Assembly (NCBI GenBank): GCA_022826345.1
Contig: JAJDVB010000094.1
Location: 42,351 to 106,350, forward strand
Source of the DNA: Alphaproteobacteria bacterium
Lineage (GTDB): Bacteria; Pseudomonadota; Alphaproteobacteria; UBA828
Length of the DNA stretch: 64,000 nt
Reading direction: 5' to 3'
Position 1 is the first letter of the stretch; the number at the start of each line of letters is the position of its first letter. The notes under the pieces are model-generated. The model made no database searches. It was not told the DNA's origin and was given only the letters and a program-made list of their open reading frames with translations. The translations under genes and the position numbers were made by a program. Below, piece by piece: positions 17,480 to 25,837 of the stretch.

Positions 17480-18052
17480 TCAAGTGTTGCGCGCGGCGTC
17501 CTCAATCCGCCGAGCGAGGGCGTCAAAGTCCTCGGGACACTTCTGTCGTATTGCCGAAATGCGGCGCGCAGCCTGTCGTCCGAGTTCATCGCAACCACCG
17601 TCGGGGCGGTCGGCGATGCCCCGCTCTGTAGCCAGAACGTCGAAGTATCGCTCCTTGACATGGACCTCTGAGCGAACGTCCACCCAAGCCCAGTCTACGG
17701 GCAGGTTCAAGCCGGCCAGAACCCAAGTCTCGATCTCCTCCCATGCGTTCGCGGCCAAAAAAGTCCTGTCTACTCTAAACTCTGTTTCGATGTCGTCGAG
17801 TCTTTGGCGCCGGCCCTCATCACCATCGCGGTCAACGCATAAGATGAAGATATTCATCATTCCATCGTAGCGTTCCACGATTTTCGCCAAGTTGTCCGAC
17901 TTCAGCGCCTCTCTAACGCCACCAAGGAGCGGCTCCTGGCAAATGCGAACGCGTGCATTTCGCCTACCGATGGACCAAAACAGCCTTTCAAACAGAGGCT
18001 TCAGCAGATATTGATCTTTGCGGAAATCCTCGGGAATGATAAGAACTTTCAT
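17480..18052 (-). CDS. Small TOPRIM/DUF4276-like protein
   Basis: The 190-aa protein starts at an ATG overlapping the ATPase stop (ATGA, 18049-18052). A glutamate after the first hydrophobic strand (Glu8 in MKVLIIPEDF) and an acidic cluster CVDRDGDEG (Asp74, Asp76, Asp78) fit a TOPRIM-like metal site. AWEEIETWVLAG near residue 103 resembles the E-x-E-x-W element of DUF4276 proteins. OLD-type nucleases combine an ABC-like ATPase with TOPRIM in one chain; here the two parts are separate but coupled genes. Nuclease activity is inferred, not shown. It is the last gene of a three-gene operon. Confidence 0.68.
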   Translation of the reverse strand: MKVLIIPEDFRKDQYLLKPLFERLFWSIGRRNARVRICQEPLLGGVREALKSDNLAKIVERYDGMMNIFILCVDRDGDEGRRQRLDDIETEFRVDRTFLAANAWEEIETWVLAGLNLPVDWAWVDVRSEVHVKERYFDVLATERGIADRPDGGCDELGRQAARRISAIRQKCPEDFDALARRIEDAARNT

Positions 18053-19302
18053 TCCGAGCGCATTCCAGTATCCCCATTCCCCTCGGTGAAGGCGAGCGCG
18101 TCTTCCATCCAGCCCGAGGCGTGGAGCCGACCCAAACCTTGGGACCCCCGCAATTCCACCGCATTGGGAAGTTCGGCCACCCGGCGGATGATAGCGTCGT
18201 CCGCATCGTCCAAGCGGCAAACAACAGATGTGTTTTCGAACGTTGTGTCGTTGGCGAAGGTCAGCATGTCCGGCGAATGAGACGTGGCCATGAGCTGAAT
18301 GCCGCCCTTCGCAGTCTGTTTCTCGATCAGGTTCAGCAGGAGCCAGAGTCTCGCAGGGTGGATGCCGGTCTCTATCTCTTCGATGAAATAGAGGCGAGGT
18401 CGGTCCTTGCCGAGCAGGGCGGCCAGCATGGCGAGAAAGCGCAGGGTGCCGTCCGAAGCGCTGTAGGCGGAAATTGCAATGCCTGGCTCCTGTATCTTGA
18501 GGTGGATTCGCCCGCTTGGATCACTGGGAAATTCGAAGCCTCGCACATCCATTGGCGTCAATTTATCAATCCAATCAGCAAGATTCCTTTTGCGCTTAGC
18601 ATCCGCGCAGATTTCATTGAGGACTGCCGGCAAATTCTGACCTTGGTTCCCGAGTCTAGTCTGGTTAGGGAACACGGGTTCCCGCATCAGATTCGGCGAT
18701 AATTCAACAAACCGCATACTTGAAAGAAAATCTACGACCAGTTGAATTCGTTCTCTTTCACCCTGGAATGGCCGCCTCATTTCGAGGATTTGTACCAGAG
18801 CGGGCCTGTCCAGCTTGATATCGACAGTGTGATCGTTTCCAATAACAATTTTCTGGTCACCGTATGTGCTCCTTGGTCTCTTATAAACCGTTTCTTCGGC
18901 CATCCGCAGTTGTTCAAATGTGATTCTGAACCCACTCTTTTCTATCTCGGGGCTAACCTCGATCGTGTAGTCGAACTTCTCGTGGTTCACCATGAGCTCA
19001 GTCGCAAGAACGAACCCTGGATTGGCCGAAATAGGGAGGCCGTTTATCGATTTGTTGATACGAATAACCTCGTTCGCCGCACCCCGGATCGGCCCCCATT
19101 CCATCTGCCCACCGGCGCCGTACTTCCCGCCTATAATCTCTGCGAGGTCGTAGCCGCGGCCCACGCCATGGAGGAAGCGGAAGGCCTCGCGAATGTTGCT
19201 TTTGCCGCTCGCGTTGGCGCCGACGATCACCGTGAAGGGGCCGACACGCAGCGTCTCATCGGCGAAGTTCTTGAAATCCTTGAGCCGGAGCGAGGTGATC
19301 AT
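18049..19302 (-). CDS. AAA/ABC-type ATPase (OLD/AAA_21-like)
   Basis: The 417-aa protein has Walker A GANASGKSN near residue 28 after the N-terminal strand LRLKDFKNF, a signature-like segment YSASDGTLRFL, Walker B LYFIEEIETGIHPAR and an H-loop ATSHSPDML. This is the SMC/OLD-like ATPase group found in many phage-defence systems (OLD, PARIS AriA, Septu PtuA). It overlaps by 4 bp with a ribbon-helix-helix gene upstream and by 4 bp with a TOPRIM-like gene downstream, so all three should be made in fixed proportion. The likely role is a sensor ATPase that controls the TOPRIM partner. Confidence 0.85.
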   Translation of the reverse strand: MITSLRLKDFKNFADETLRVGPFTVIVGANASGKSNIREAFRFLHGVGRGYDLAEIIGGKYGAGGQMEWGPIRGAANEVIRINKSINGLPISANPGFVLATELMVNHEKFDYTIEVSPEIEKSGFRITFEQLRMAEETVYKRPRSTYGDQKIVIGNDHTVDIKLDRPALVQILEMRRPFQGERERIQLVVDFLSSMRFVELSPNLMREPVFPNQTRLGNQGQNLPAVLNEICADAKRKRNLADWIDKLTPMDVRGFEFPSDPSGRIHLKIQEPGIAISAYSASDGTLRFLAMLAALLGKDRPRLYFIEEIETGIHPARLWLLLNLIEKQTAKGGIQLMATSHSPDMLTFANDTTFENTSVVCRLDDADDAIIRRVAELPNAVELRGSQGLGRLHASGWMEDALAFTEGNGDTGMRSE

Positions 19303-19529
19303 GGTGCACCGTCGCGCGTTGCGCGTATTGTGTCCACGCCGTCAACCGACGAGCGGAGCCGTTGCCGCACCGCCGTGGCCCGCGCGACAAACTCTTCGCG
19401 TCCACCGAGTAGAGCTTCCCGGAGCAGTTCCCGGTGCTCGGCTTCCACAGAGCGGCCGTTGGCAACGGCACGCCGCTCGAGGGCGTCGATCACGTTCCGG
19501 CTGACGTTTCGGACTGTCAGGTCCACCAT
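19299..19529 (-). CDS. Ribbon-helix-helix (FitA/Arc-like) protein heading the ATPase operon
   Basis: The 76-aa protein begins MVDLTVRNVSRNVIDALERR and continues with AVANGRSVEAEHRELLREAL, the pattern of FitA/VapB-type Arc-fold antitoxins. FitA genes normally sit beside a PIN-domain FitB toxin; here there is none, and the stop overlaps the ATPase start by four bases (ATGA at 19299-19302). It may be the repressor or antitoxin of the ATPase-TOPRIM pair. The start is set at the methionine that opens the first beta strand; the frame stays open upstream but without family resemblance. Confidence 0.75.
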   Translation of the reverse strand: MVDLTVRNVSRNVIDALERRAVANGRSVEAEHRELLREALLGGREEFVARATAVRQRLRSSVDGVDTIRATRDGAP

Positions 19530-19618
19530 CGTTCGCGCTTTCAACACTACGCTTTTAGCATCATCGACGATGTAGACCCGCCGCACGGGTTTGCCAAGGG
19601 CCGTGCCTCGCCGCTACC

Positions 19619-20635
19619 GTGCCGGCGATGCCGGCAGCGCCGTCAGAGAACAATAACGCCACGCAAGGCGGCGCGCCGGGGACCGGCACGGCCGATGCGG
19701 GGCGCCTGCGCGGGCGCGCGCTCATCGTTCCCACCTTGCTCCTCCTCCTCGGTGGCATCTCGTACGGCGGTATCTTCTCGGCCAACAAGCTTGCAGCCAG
19801 CGTCTCCTTCCCGGTCTTCGCCTACACTTTCTGGATCGCGCTTTTCGCCGGCCTCGTACTGCTGATCGTGGGCGCCGCCACCGGCAAGCTGCCGCCGACG
19901 AGCCGCGCGCACCTCCTGCAATACCTCCGCCTCGCCTTGCTCGCGGTCATGCTGCCGGTGCTGGCGACCGCCATTGCAGCCCGCGAGCTTCCGGCCGGCG
20001 TCATCACCCTGGTGCTCACCCTGGTGCCGGGGGTCACCTACCTCATGTCCTTCGCCATTCGGATGGAGCGCTTCGAGGCGCTGAGCCTTGCGGGCCTCGC
20101 TCTCGGCGCCGGCGGCGTGTTGCTGATCGTGCTGCCCGAGCAGAGCTTGCCCGAGGCCGGCGCCTGGGTGTGGATGCTGGTGGCGCTGGTGGCCGCGGTC
20201 GCGGCCGCGGGCTCCAACGTCGTGGCCGCCGCCTACCGCCCGCCGCAGACGCACTCGCTCGCGCTGGCCTGCGGTATCCTGCTCGCCGCCGCCGTCGTCA
20301 TGCTGCCGGTGATGCTGATAGCGGACGGTCCCTACCTCTTCACCGACGCGGGCTGGCAGGGCATCGCCGGCATGGCTTGGGCCGCGGCGATCCACTGCGT
20401 CACCTTCTACTGCTTCCAGGAGGTCACGCGGCGCGCCGGCGCGGTCTTCTTCGCGCAGTTCAACTATCTGGTGGTTGCCGCCGGCATCTTCTGGGCGCTC
20501 ATTCTCTTCGACGAAACGCTCAGCATCTGGGTGTGGGCGGCGCTGGCGTGCATGGTGGTCGGCATCTGGCTCGTCAACACCGGGGCCCGGCGCCGCACGG
20601 TCGGTGCCCCGCGGCGCGCGGAAGGCGCCTCGTGA
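19619..20635 (+). CDS. DMT-superfamily (EamA) exporter
   Basis: The 338-aa membrane protein has about ten hydrophobic segments in two repeated halves, the EamA arrangement, from near residue 38 to residue 325. Such proteins usually export amino acids, metabolites or drugs, and the substrate cannot be told from sequence. The start is GTG at 19619, with an alternative ATG three codons on. It is divergent from the ribbon-helix-helix gene, and the next gene on the same strand, a 2-hydroxyacid dehydrogenase, begins 81 bp downstream. Confidence 0.85.
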   Translation: MPAMPAAPSENNNATQGGAPGTGTADAGRLRGRALIVPTLLLLLGGISYGGIFSANKLAASVSFPVFAYTFWIALFAGLVLLIVGAATGKLPPTSRAHLLQYLRLALLAVMLPVLATAIAARELPAGVITLVLTLVPGVTYLMSFAIRMERFEALSLAGLALGAGGVLLIVLPEQSLPEAGAWVWMLVALVAAVAAAGSNVVAAAYRPPQTHSLALACGILLAAAVVMLPVMLIADGPYLFTDAGWQGIAGMAWAAAIHCVTFYCFQEVTRRAGAVFFAQFNYLVVAAGIFWALILFDETLSIWVWAALACMVVGIWLVNTGARRRTVGAPRRAEGAS

Positions 20636-20716
20636 GCGGCGCCGCCCGCACGGCCACGCGAGTGCCGGCGGTGCCTGCTACAATCGGCCGTACATAGCGA
20701 TCTTTGGAGGCGAGCG

Positions 20717-21664
20717 GTGCGCGCGATCTTCTTCGACTGTCCTTCCTTCCTGGCCGATCTCTACGACGACGAGCTCAAGGCGATCGTTCCCGACCTAGCC
20801 ATGACCATCGACGACATACCGGGCGATGACGTGGCGGCCTACGTCGGCGACGCGGTCGGCGTCATCAACGATCACACCTACATGCCGGAGGAGGTGCTCG
20901 CCGCCTGCCGCGCGCTCAAGGTCATCGTCTTCATGGGCACTGGCGCATCGAGCTATATCGACGTGGCGGCGGCGGAAAGGCTCGGCATCGAGGTGCGCAC
21001 CATCAAGGGCTATGGCGACGTCACGGTGGCTGAGCACGCGCTCGCGCTGATGTTCGACTGCGGCCGTCAGACTGCACGGATGGACCGCGCGCTACGCGCC
21101 GGCTCTTGGCGCACGCTGGACGGCGTGGAGTTCGCGGGCAAGACCCTCGGCGTGGTCGGCACCGGCGGCGTCGGCCGCGAGATGGTGCGGCTCGGCGCGG
21201 GCATCGGTATGAGCGTCATCGCCTGGAACCGGAGTGGCGTGCCCGCCGACCTCGCCTGCACCCCGGCCGAGACCCTCGATGCACTGCTCGCGGAATCCCA
21301 CGTCGTCTCGCTTCATCTCGGCCTCAACGACGAGACCAAGGGCATGATCGACGCCCGCCGCCTCGCCCTGATGCGTCCCGACGCCATGCTGATCAACACC
21401 GCGCGCGGCGCCGTCATCGATGAGGCGGCCCTGGTCGACACACTGCGGGAAGGCAGGATTCGCGCCGCCGGCCTCGATGTCTTCGCCGACGAGCCGATCG
21501 ACGGGTCCCATCCCCTGGCGCAGCTGGAGAACGTGACGCTGACGCCCCACGCCGCCTTCATGACCGCCGAGGCCTCCTTTCGCCTGACGCGGATGGCGCT
21601 GGAGCAGATGCGGGACGCGCTGGATGGCCTGGGCCTGCCCGCGCCCGATGCCGGAGAAGGGTAG
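20717..21664 (+). CDS. D-2-hydroxyacid dehydrogenase (NAD-dependent)
   Basis: The 315-aa protein shows the phosphoglycerate-dehydrogenase fold: nucleotide loop GVVGTGGVGREM near residue 142, catalytic arginine in INTARGAVID, glutamate in FADEP and histidine in TPHAAF. It reduces a 2-oxoacid or oxidises the D-2-hydroxyacid. The GTG start at 20717 follows TTGGAGGCGAGC. It ends 6 bp before the fused hydantoinase gene, so it is probably part of that operon and may handle a product of it. Confidence 0.9.
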   Translation: MRAIFFDCPSFLADLYDDELKAIVPDLAMTIDDIPGDDVAAYVGDAVGVINDHTYMPEEVLAACRALKVIVFMGTGASSYIDVAAAERLGIEVRTIKGYGDVTVAEHALALMFDCGRQTARMDRALRAGSWRTLDGVEFAGKTLGVVGTGGVGREMVRLGAGIGMSVIAWNRSGVPADLACTPAETLDALLAESHVVSLHLGLNDETKGMIDARRLALMRPDAMLINTARGAVIDEAALVDTLREGRIRAAGLDVFADEPIDGSHPLAQLENVTLTPHAAFMTAEASFRLTRMALEQMRDALDGLGLPAPDAGEG

Positions 21665-21670
21665 CGACGC

Positions 21671-24600
21671 ATGAGCGAGGCATCCGCCCGCGGCCGGCTC
21701 GGGGTCGATGTCGGCGGCACCTTCACCGACCTGCTCCTGGTCGATCCGGACTCCGCGGCCATGCGTATCGCCAAGGTGCCGTCGACGCCGGCGGACCAGT
21801 CCGACGGCTTCATGGCGGGCCTCGCCGCGCTCGGCGAGGCGGCGGCTGGCTTCGAGACGGTGGTTCACGGCACCACGGTCGGCACCAACGCCGTGCTGGA
21901 GCGCAAGGGCGTGCGTTGCGCGCTCGTCACCACCCAGGGCTTCCGCGATACGCTGGAGCTCGGCCGGCGCACCCGGCCCAACCCGTGGGGCATGTTCGGC
22001 AGCTTCGAACCCATCGTGCCGCGCGAGCGCCGCTTCGAGGTGGCGGAGAGGATCGACGCCTCCGGCGCGGTAGAGACCCCTCTCGACGAGGACGAGGTGC
22101 GCGAGGCGGTCGAGGCGGCGCGCGTGACCGGTGCCGAGGCGCTGATCGTCCACTTCGTCCACGCCTACCTCAATCCCGACCACGAGCGGCGGGCAGGCGC
22201 GATCGCCCGTGAGGTGTGGTCCGATGTCCACATCACGCTAGGCTCCGACATCCTGCGCGAGGTGCGGGAGTTCGAGCGCGGCAGCACCGCGGCGCTCAAC
22301 GGTTACATCCAGCCGATCATGACCCGCTATCTCGAGCGCATCGCCGGCCGGCTCAAGACCGGCGCGGTCGAATCCGAGCTGCTGGTGATGCAGGGCAACG
22401 GCGGCATGATGACCGCCGGCATCGCGGGCGAGAAGGCGGTGCAGACGGTCATGTCGGGGCCGGCAGCCGGCGTCATCGCCGCCGCTCACCTAGGGGCGGC
22501 CGCAGGCTTCCCTAACCTCATCAGCTGCGACATGGGCGGCACCAGCTTCGACATCGCCATCGTGCAGGGCGGCGTGCCGGCCACCACGACCGAGAAGGAC
22601 ATCGCCTACGGCATGCCGCTCCGCGTGCCGATGGTGGATATCCAGACCATCGGCGCCGGCGGCGGCAGCATCGCGCGAGTCGACGAGGGCGGCATCCTGC
22701 GCGTAGGCCCCGAGAGCGCGGGCGCGGCGCCGGGGCCGATCTGCTACGGCCGGGGCGGGCAGGAGCCCACGGTGACCGACGCCAACCTGCTGCTCGGCCG
22801 CATCGACCCGAGCACCATCGGCGGCCTTGAGAGGCCGCCCGATATCGACGAGGTGCGCCGTACTGTGCGCGAGAAGATCGCGGACCCGCTCGGCCTCGAC
22901 GAGGCGGCGGCCGCGGCCGCGATCCTGCGCGTGGTGGACCATCAGATGGCGGGCGCGGCGCGACTGGTCTCCGTGGACAAGGGGCACGACCCGCGCGATT
23001 TCGCCCTCTTCGCCTTCGGCGGCGCCGGGCCGATGCACGCCACGGCTATCGCCCGCGAGCTCGGCGTGCCCCACGTGCTGGTGCCGCGCTACCCCGGCAT
23101 CACGTCCGCGCTCGGCTGCGTGCTGGCCGACGTGCGGCACGACTTCGTGCGCACCCTGCACCAGCCGCTGGAGGACGTGGACCCGGCGGGGGCCGACCGC
23201 ATCCTGGCGGAGCAGGCGGCGGAGGGACGGGCGCTGCTCGCGCAGGAGGGGGTGACGGTCGCTGCCGTGGAGGTCGCGCACGAGGCGGACCTCTTCTACC
23301 GCGGGCAGAGCCACGTCTTCCGGGTGTCGGTTGGCGATGGGGGCTTCGACGCAGCCGCCGTCCGCGACGCCTTCGCGGCGCTCTACCGCGAACGCTTCGA
23401 CATCGTGCTGCCGGAGATGCAGCCCATCCTGGTCAACCTGCGGACCACCGTGCGCGGCATCCGCCCGCCGCTCGACCTCACGCTTGCGGCCGACGAGAGC
23501 GTAGCGACGCTGGGCACCGCACTGATCGAGACCCGCCCGGTCTACTTCGATGGCGCCTGGGTCGAGACGCCCATCTATCGACGCGAGCGGCTGCCGGCCG
23601 ACGCCACCATCGCGGGGCCTGCGGTCATCCAGCAGCTCGACACCACGATCCTGGTGGAGCCGGGTTCCGAGGCGCGTGCCGATGCCCTCGGCAACCTTGT
23701 ACTGACCGTGCCCCAGGCTGCGGCGGAGGCGCGGGCCGGCGCCGCCGACGCTTTCGACCCGGTCACCCTGGCGGTGATCGAGAGCGGCCTGCAGCAGGTG
23801 TCGAGCGAGATGGATCTGGTGCACCAGCGCACCTCGTTCTCGCCGGTGATTTCGGAGGGCTTCGACCGCTCCAACGGCATCTACGATCCCGAGACCGGTC
23901 AGATCATCGCGCAGGGGGAGCTCGGCCTGCCGATCTTCCTCGGCGTCATGCAATCCACCACCCAGGCGGTGATCGAGGCGCGCGACGACCTGGAGCCCGG
24001 CGACATCGTGATGGTCAACGACCCCTACTTCGGCGGCACCCATCTGATGGACGTCAAGATGGTGAAGCCATTCTTCTACAGGGGCCGGCTCTGGGCCTAT
24101 CTCTCCAACACCGGCCACTGGCCTGACACCGGCGGCATGGTGCCGGGCGGCTTCCCCTCCCAGGCGACCGAGATCCAGCAGGAGGGGCTCAGGCTCCCGC
24201 CGGTCAAGCTCCATCGGCGCGGCGTGCTCGACGATGACATCATGCAGATTGTGCTCGCCAACATTCGCGTGCCGGAGGAGCGCATCGGCGACATCCGTGC
24301 CCAGATCGGCGCGCTCTCGGTCGGTGAGCGGCGGCTGACCCAGCTCCTCGACAAACATGGCGAGGAGACCGTGAACGCCGCCATCGAGGTGCTCAAGGAG
24401 CGTTCCGAGCGGCGGATGCGCGCCCACATCGCCTCCGTCCCCGACGGCGAGTACGTCTTCTCCAGCTACATGGATTCCGACGGCGTCGACGATGCGCCGC
24501 TGGAAGTCAGGGCCAGGGTCACCGTGGACGGCAGCGACCTCAGCGTGGACTTCTCGGACTCCAGCCCGCTCTGCCGCGGGCCGGTCAACTCGGTCTGGGC

Positions 24601-25438
24601 AACGACGCTCGCCTCTGTCTACTGCGCGATCAAGCACATCTTCCCGGATGTGCCGATCAACGCCGGCTGCTTCCGCCCGATCAGCGTCGCTCCGCCCCAC
24701 GGCACCTTCCTCTATGCCGAGTACCCCCGGCCGGTCTCCGGCTGCGCGGCGGAGACGGCGCAGCGGATCATGGAGGCGGTGTTCGGTGCCATGGGCCAGG
24801 CCATGCCGGAGCGCATGTTCGCCGCCCCCGCCGGCACCAGCGGCAATTTCAGCCTTGGCGGCGAAGACCCCGCCGAGGGGCGCCGCTACGTCATGTACAT
24901 CTTCTCGGGCGGCGGCTACGGCGGCTGGTGGGAGGACGACGGGCTTACCAACGGCTGCTCCTCCGTCGGCATTTCCAAGACCCAGCCGGCGGAGATCCTG
25001 GAACAACACTACCCCATCCTGTTCGAGGAATACGCGCTGCGCGAGGGTTCGGGCGGCGCTGGGCGGCACCGGGGCGGGTTCGGCGTGAGCTACCGGGTGC
25101 GTTTGCTGCGGGGCGAGGCGAAGGCCTCGTTCATGATGGACCACGGCCGCACCGGCCCGCATGGTTTGGCCGGCGGCCTGCCGGGCGCCTGCAATCAAAT
25201 CGAAGTCCGACGAGGCAACCAAGTCGAGGAACCGCCGCATCTCTCCAAGGGCGAGGGCTACGACCTGAAGCCGGGCGACACGGTGCAGGTGCGGACCCCC
25301 GGCGGCGGCGGTCTCGGCGATCCACGCACTCGCTTACGCGCGCGCGTCGTCGCCGACCTCGCCCGCGGCTATCTGACCGAGGACGAGGCCGCGCGCGACT
25401 ACGGCTACGACCCCGGCGCGGACGAGGCGGCGGAATAG
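21671..25438 (+). CDS. Hydantoinase A-B fusion (5-oxoprolinase-type)
   Basis: The 1255-aa protein joins a HyuA domain (about 1-690) to a HyuB domain (about 695-1245). The HyuA part opens with GVDVGGTFTDLLLVD and contains CDMGGTSFDIA and GAGGGSIARVD, the ATP-handling actin-like fold. The HyuB part begins DPVTLAVIESGLQQ and has VMVNDPYFGGTHLMD and the closing RTPGGGGLGDP. Fused proteins of this length are typical of ATP-dependent 5-oxoprolinases, but the family also covers hydantoinases and carboxylases, so the substrate is open. The same window has separately encoded HyuA and HyuB proteins 400 bp downstream. Confidence 0.92.
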   Translation: MSEASARGRLGVDVGGTFTDLLLVDPDSAAMRIAKVPSTPADQSDGFMAGLAALGEAAAGFETVVHGTTVGTNAVLERKGVRCALVTTQGFRDTLELGRRTRPNPWGMFGSFEPIVPRERRFEVAERIDASGAVETPLDEDEVREAVEAARVTGAEALIVHFVHAYLNPDHERRAGAIAREVWSDVHITLGSDILREVREFERGSTAALNGYIQPIMTRYLERIAGRLKTGAVESELLVMQGNGGMMTAGIAGEKAVQTVMSGPAAGVIAAAHLGAAAGFPNLISCDMGGTSFDIAIVQGGVPATTTEKDIAYGMPLRVPMVDIQTIGAGGGSIARVDEGGILRVGPESAGAAPGPICYGRGGQEPTVTDANLLLGRIDPSTIGGLERPPDIDEVRRTVREKIADPLGLDEAAAAAAILRVVDHQMAGAARLVSVDKGHDPRDFALFAFGGAGPMHATAIARELGVPHVLVPRYPGITSALGCVLADVRHDFVRTLHQPLEDVDPAGADRILAEQAAEGRALLAQEGVTVAAVEVAHEADLFYRGQSHVFRVSVGDGGFDAAAVRDAFAALYRERFDIVLPEMQPILVNLRTTVRGIRPPLDLTLAADESVATLGTALIETRPVYFDGAWVETPIYRRERLPADATIAGPAVIQQLDTTILVEPGSEARADALGNLVLTVPQAAAEARAGAADAFDPVTLAVIESGLQQVSSEMDLVHQRTSFSPVISEGFDRSNGIYDPETGQIIAQGELGLPIFLGVMQSTTQAVIEARDDLEPGDIVMVNDPYFGGTHLMDVKMVKPFFYRGRLWAYLSNTGHWPDTGGMVPGGFPSQATEIQQEGLRLPPVKLHRRGVLDDDIMQIVLANIRVPEERIGDIRAQIGALSVGERRLTQLLDKHGEETVNAAIEVLKERSERRMRAHIASVPDGEYVFSSYMDSDGVDDAPLEVRARVTVDGSDLSVDFSDSSPLCRGPVNSVWATTLASVYCAIKHIFPDVPINAGCFRPISVAPPHGTFLYAEYPRPVSGCAAETAQRIMEAVFGAMGQAMPERMFAAPAGTSGNFSLGGEDPAEGRRYVMYIFSGGGYGGWWEDDGLTNGCSSVGISKTQPAEILEQHYPILFEEYALREGSGGAGRHRGGFGVSYRVRLLRGEAKASFMMDHGRTGPHGLAGGLPGACNQIEVRRGNQVEEPPHLSKGEGYDLKPGDTVQVRTPGGGGLGDPRTRLRARVVADLARGYLTEDEAARDYGYDPGADEAAE

Positions 25439-25564
25439 GCCTGAGAGACGGTTGCCAGCGTCTGCCTGGTGCACCGCACAACGTTGACTTACGCGGCCTT
25501 CCTCTCCACACTCCGCCCGCTTTCTGAGGGCCGGCCGCAGGAGCCGGACGGGGAGGGAGACGGC

Positions 25565-25780
25565 ATGCGCTTTTCCGACAACGGGTATTACATCGAGCGC
25601 TACGTGAAGTGCGACAACTGCGGCGTGCTCATCTACGACGAGGGCATCTCCGCTACGGTGAAGGGCAAGGACCAGCTCTTCTGCTCCGATTGGTGCGTCC
25701 AGTGGTTCACGGCGCGGGCCGACGGCGTCGAGCAGCCGCGCATTCCGCTTCCCAAGCAGGGCATCCACGAGACCGGCTGA
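25565..25780 (+). CDS. Small zinc-ribbon protein of the hydantoinase cluster
   Basis: The 71-aa protein starts at the ATG at 25565 after GGGGAGGGAGACGGC. Two cysteine pairs, CDNCG at about 19-22 and FCSDWC at about 42-46, would bind one zinc. It precedes the separate HyuA gene by 57 bp. Acetone and acetophenone carboxylases, which are built from HyuA/HyuB-like subunits, also have a small extra subunit, so this protein may play that role. The comparison is by gene order and zinc site only. Confidence 0.75.
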   Translation: MRFSDNGYYIERYVKCDNCGVLIYDEGISATVKGKDQLFCSDWCVQWFTARADGVEQPRIPLPKQGIHETG

Positions 25781-25837
25781 GCGCGCGGCACCGCGCAACG
25801 CATCCGATCAATCCACAGGCCGACGGGGCAGGGCACC

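Noticed and set aside
19299..19529. A FitAB toxin-antitoxin pair
   Set aside because: The RHH protein resembles FitA, but no PIN-domain protein is encoded on either side; the overlapping partner is an ATPase.
22490..25240. A 916-codon open frame antisense to the fused hydantoinase gene
   Set aside because: It has the same composition artefact and no recognisable domain; the plus strand has clear HyuA and HyuB motifs. A similar antisense frame at 28994-31084 was rejected for the same reason.
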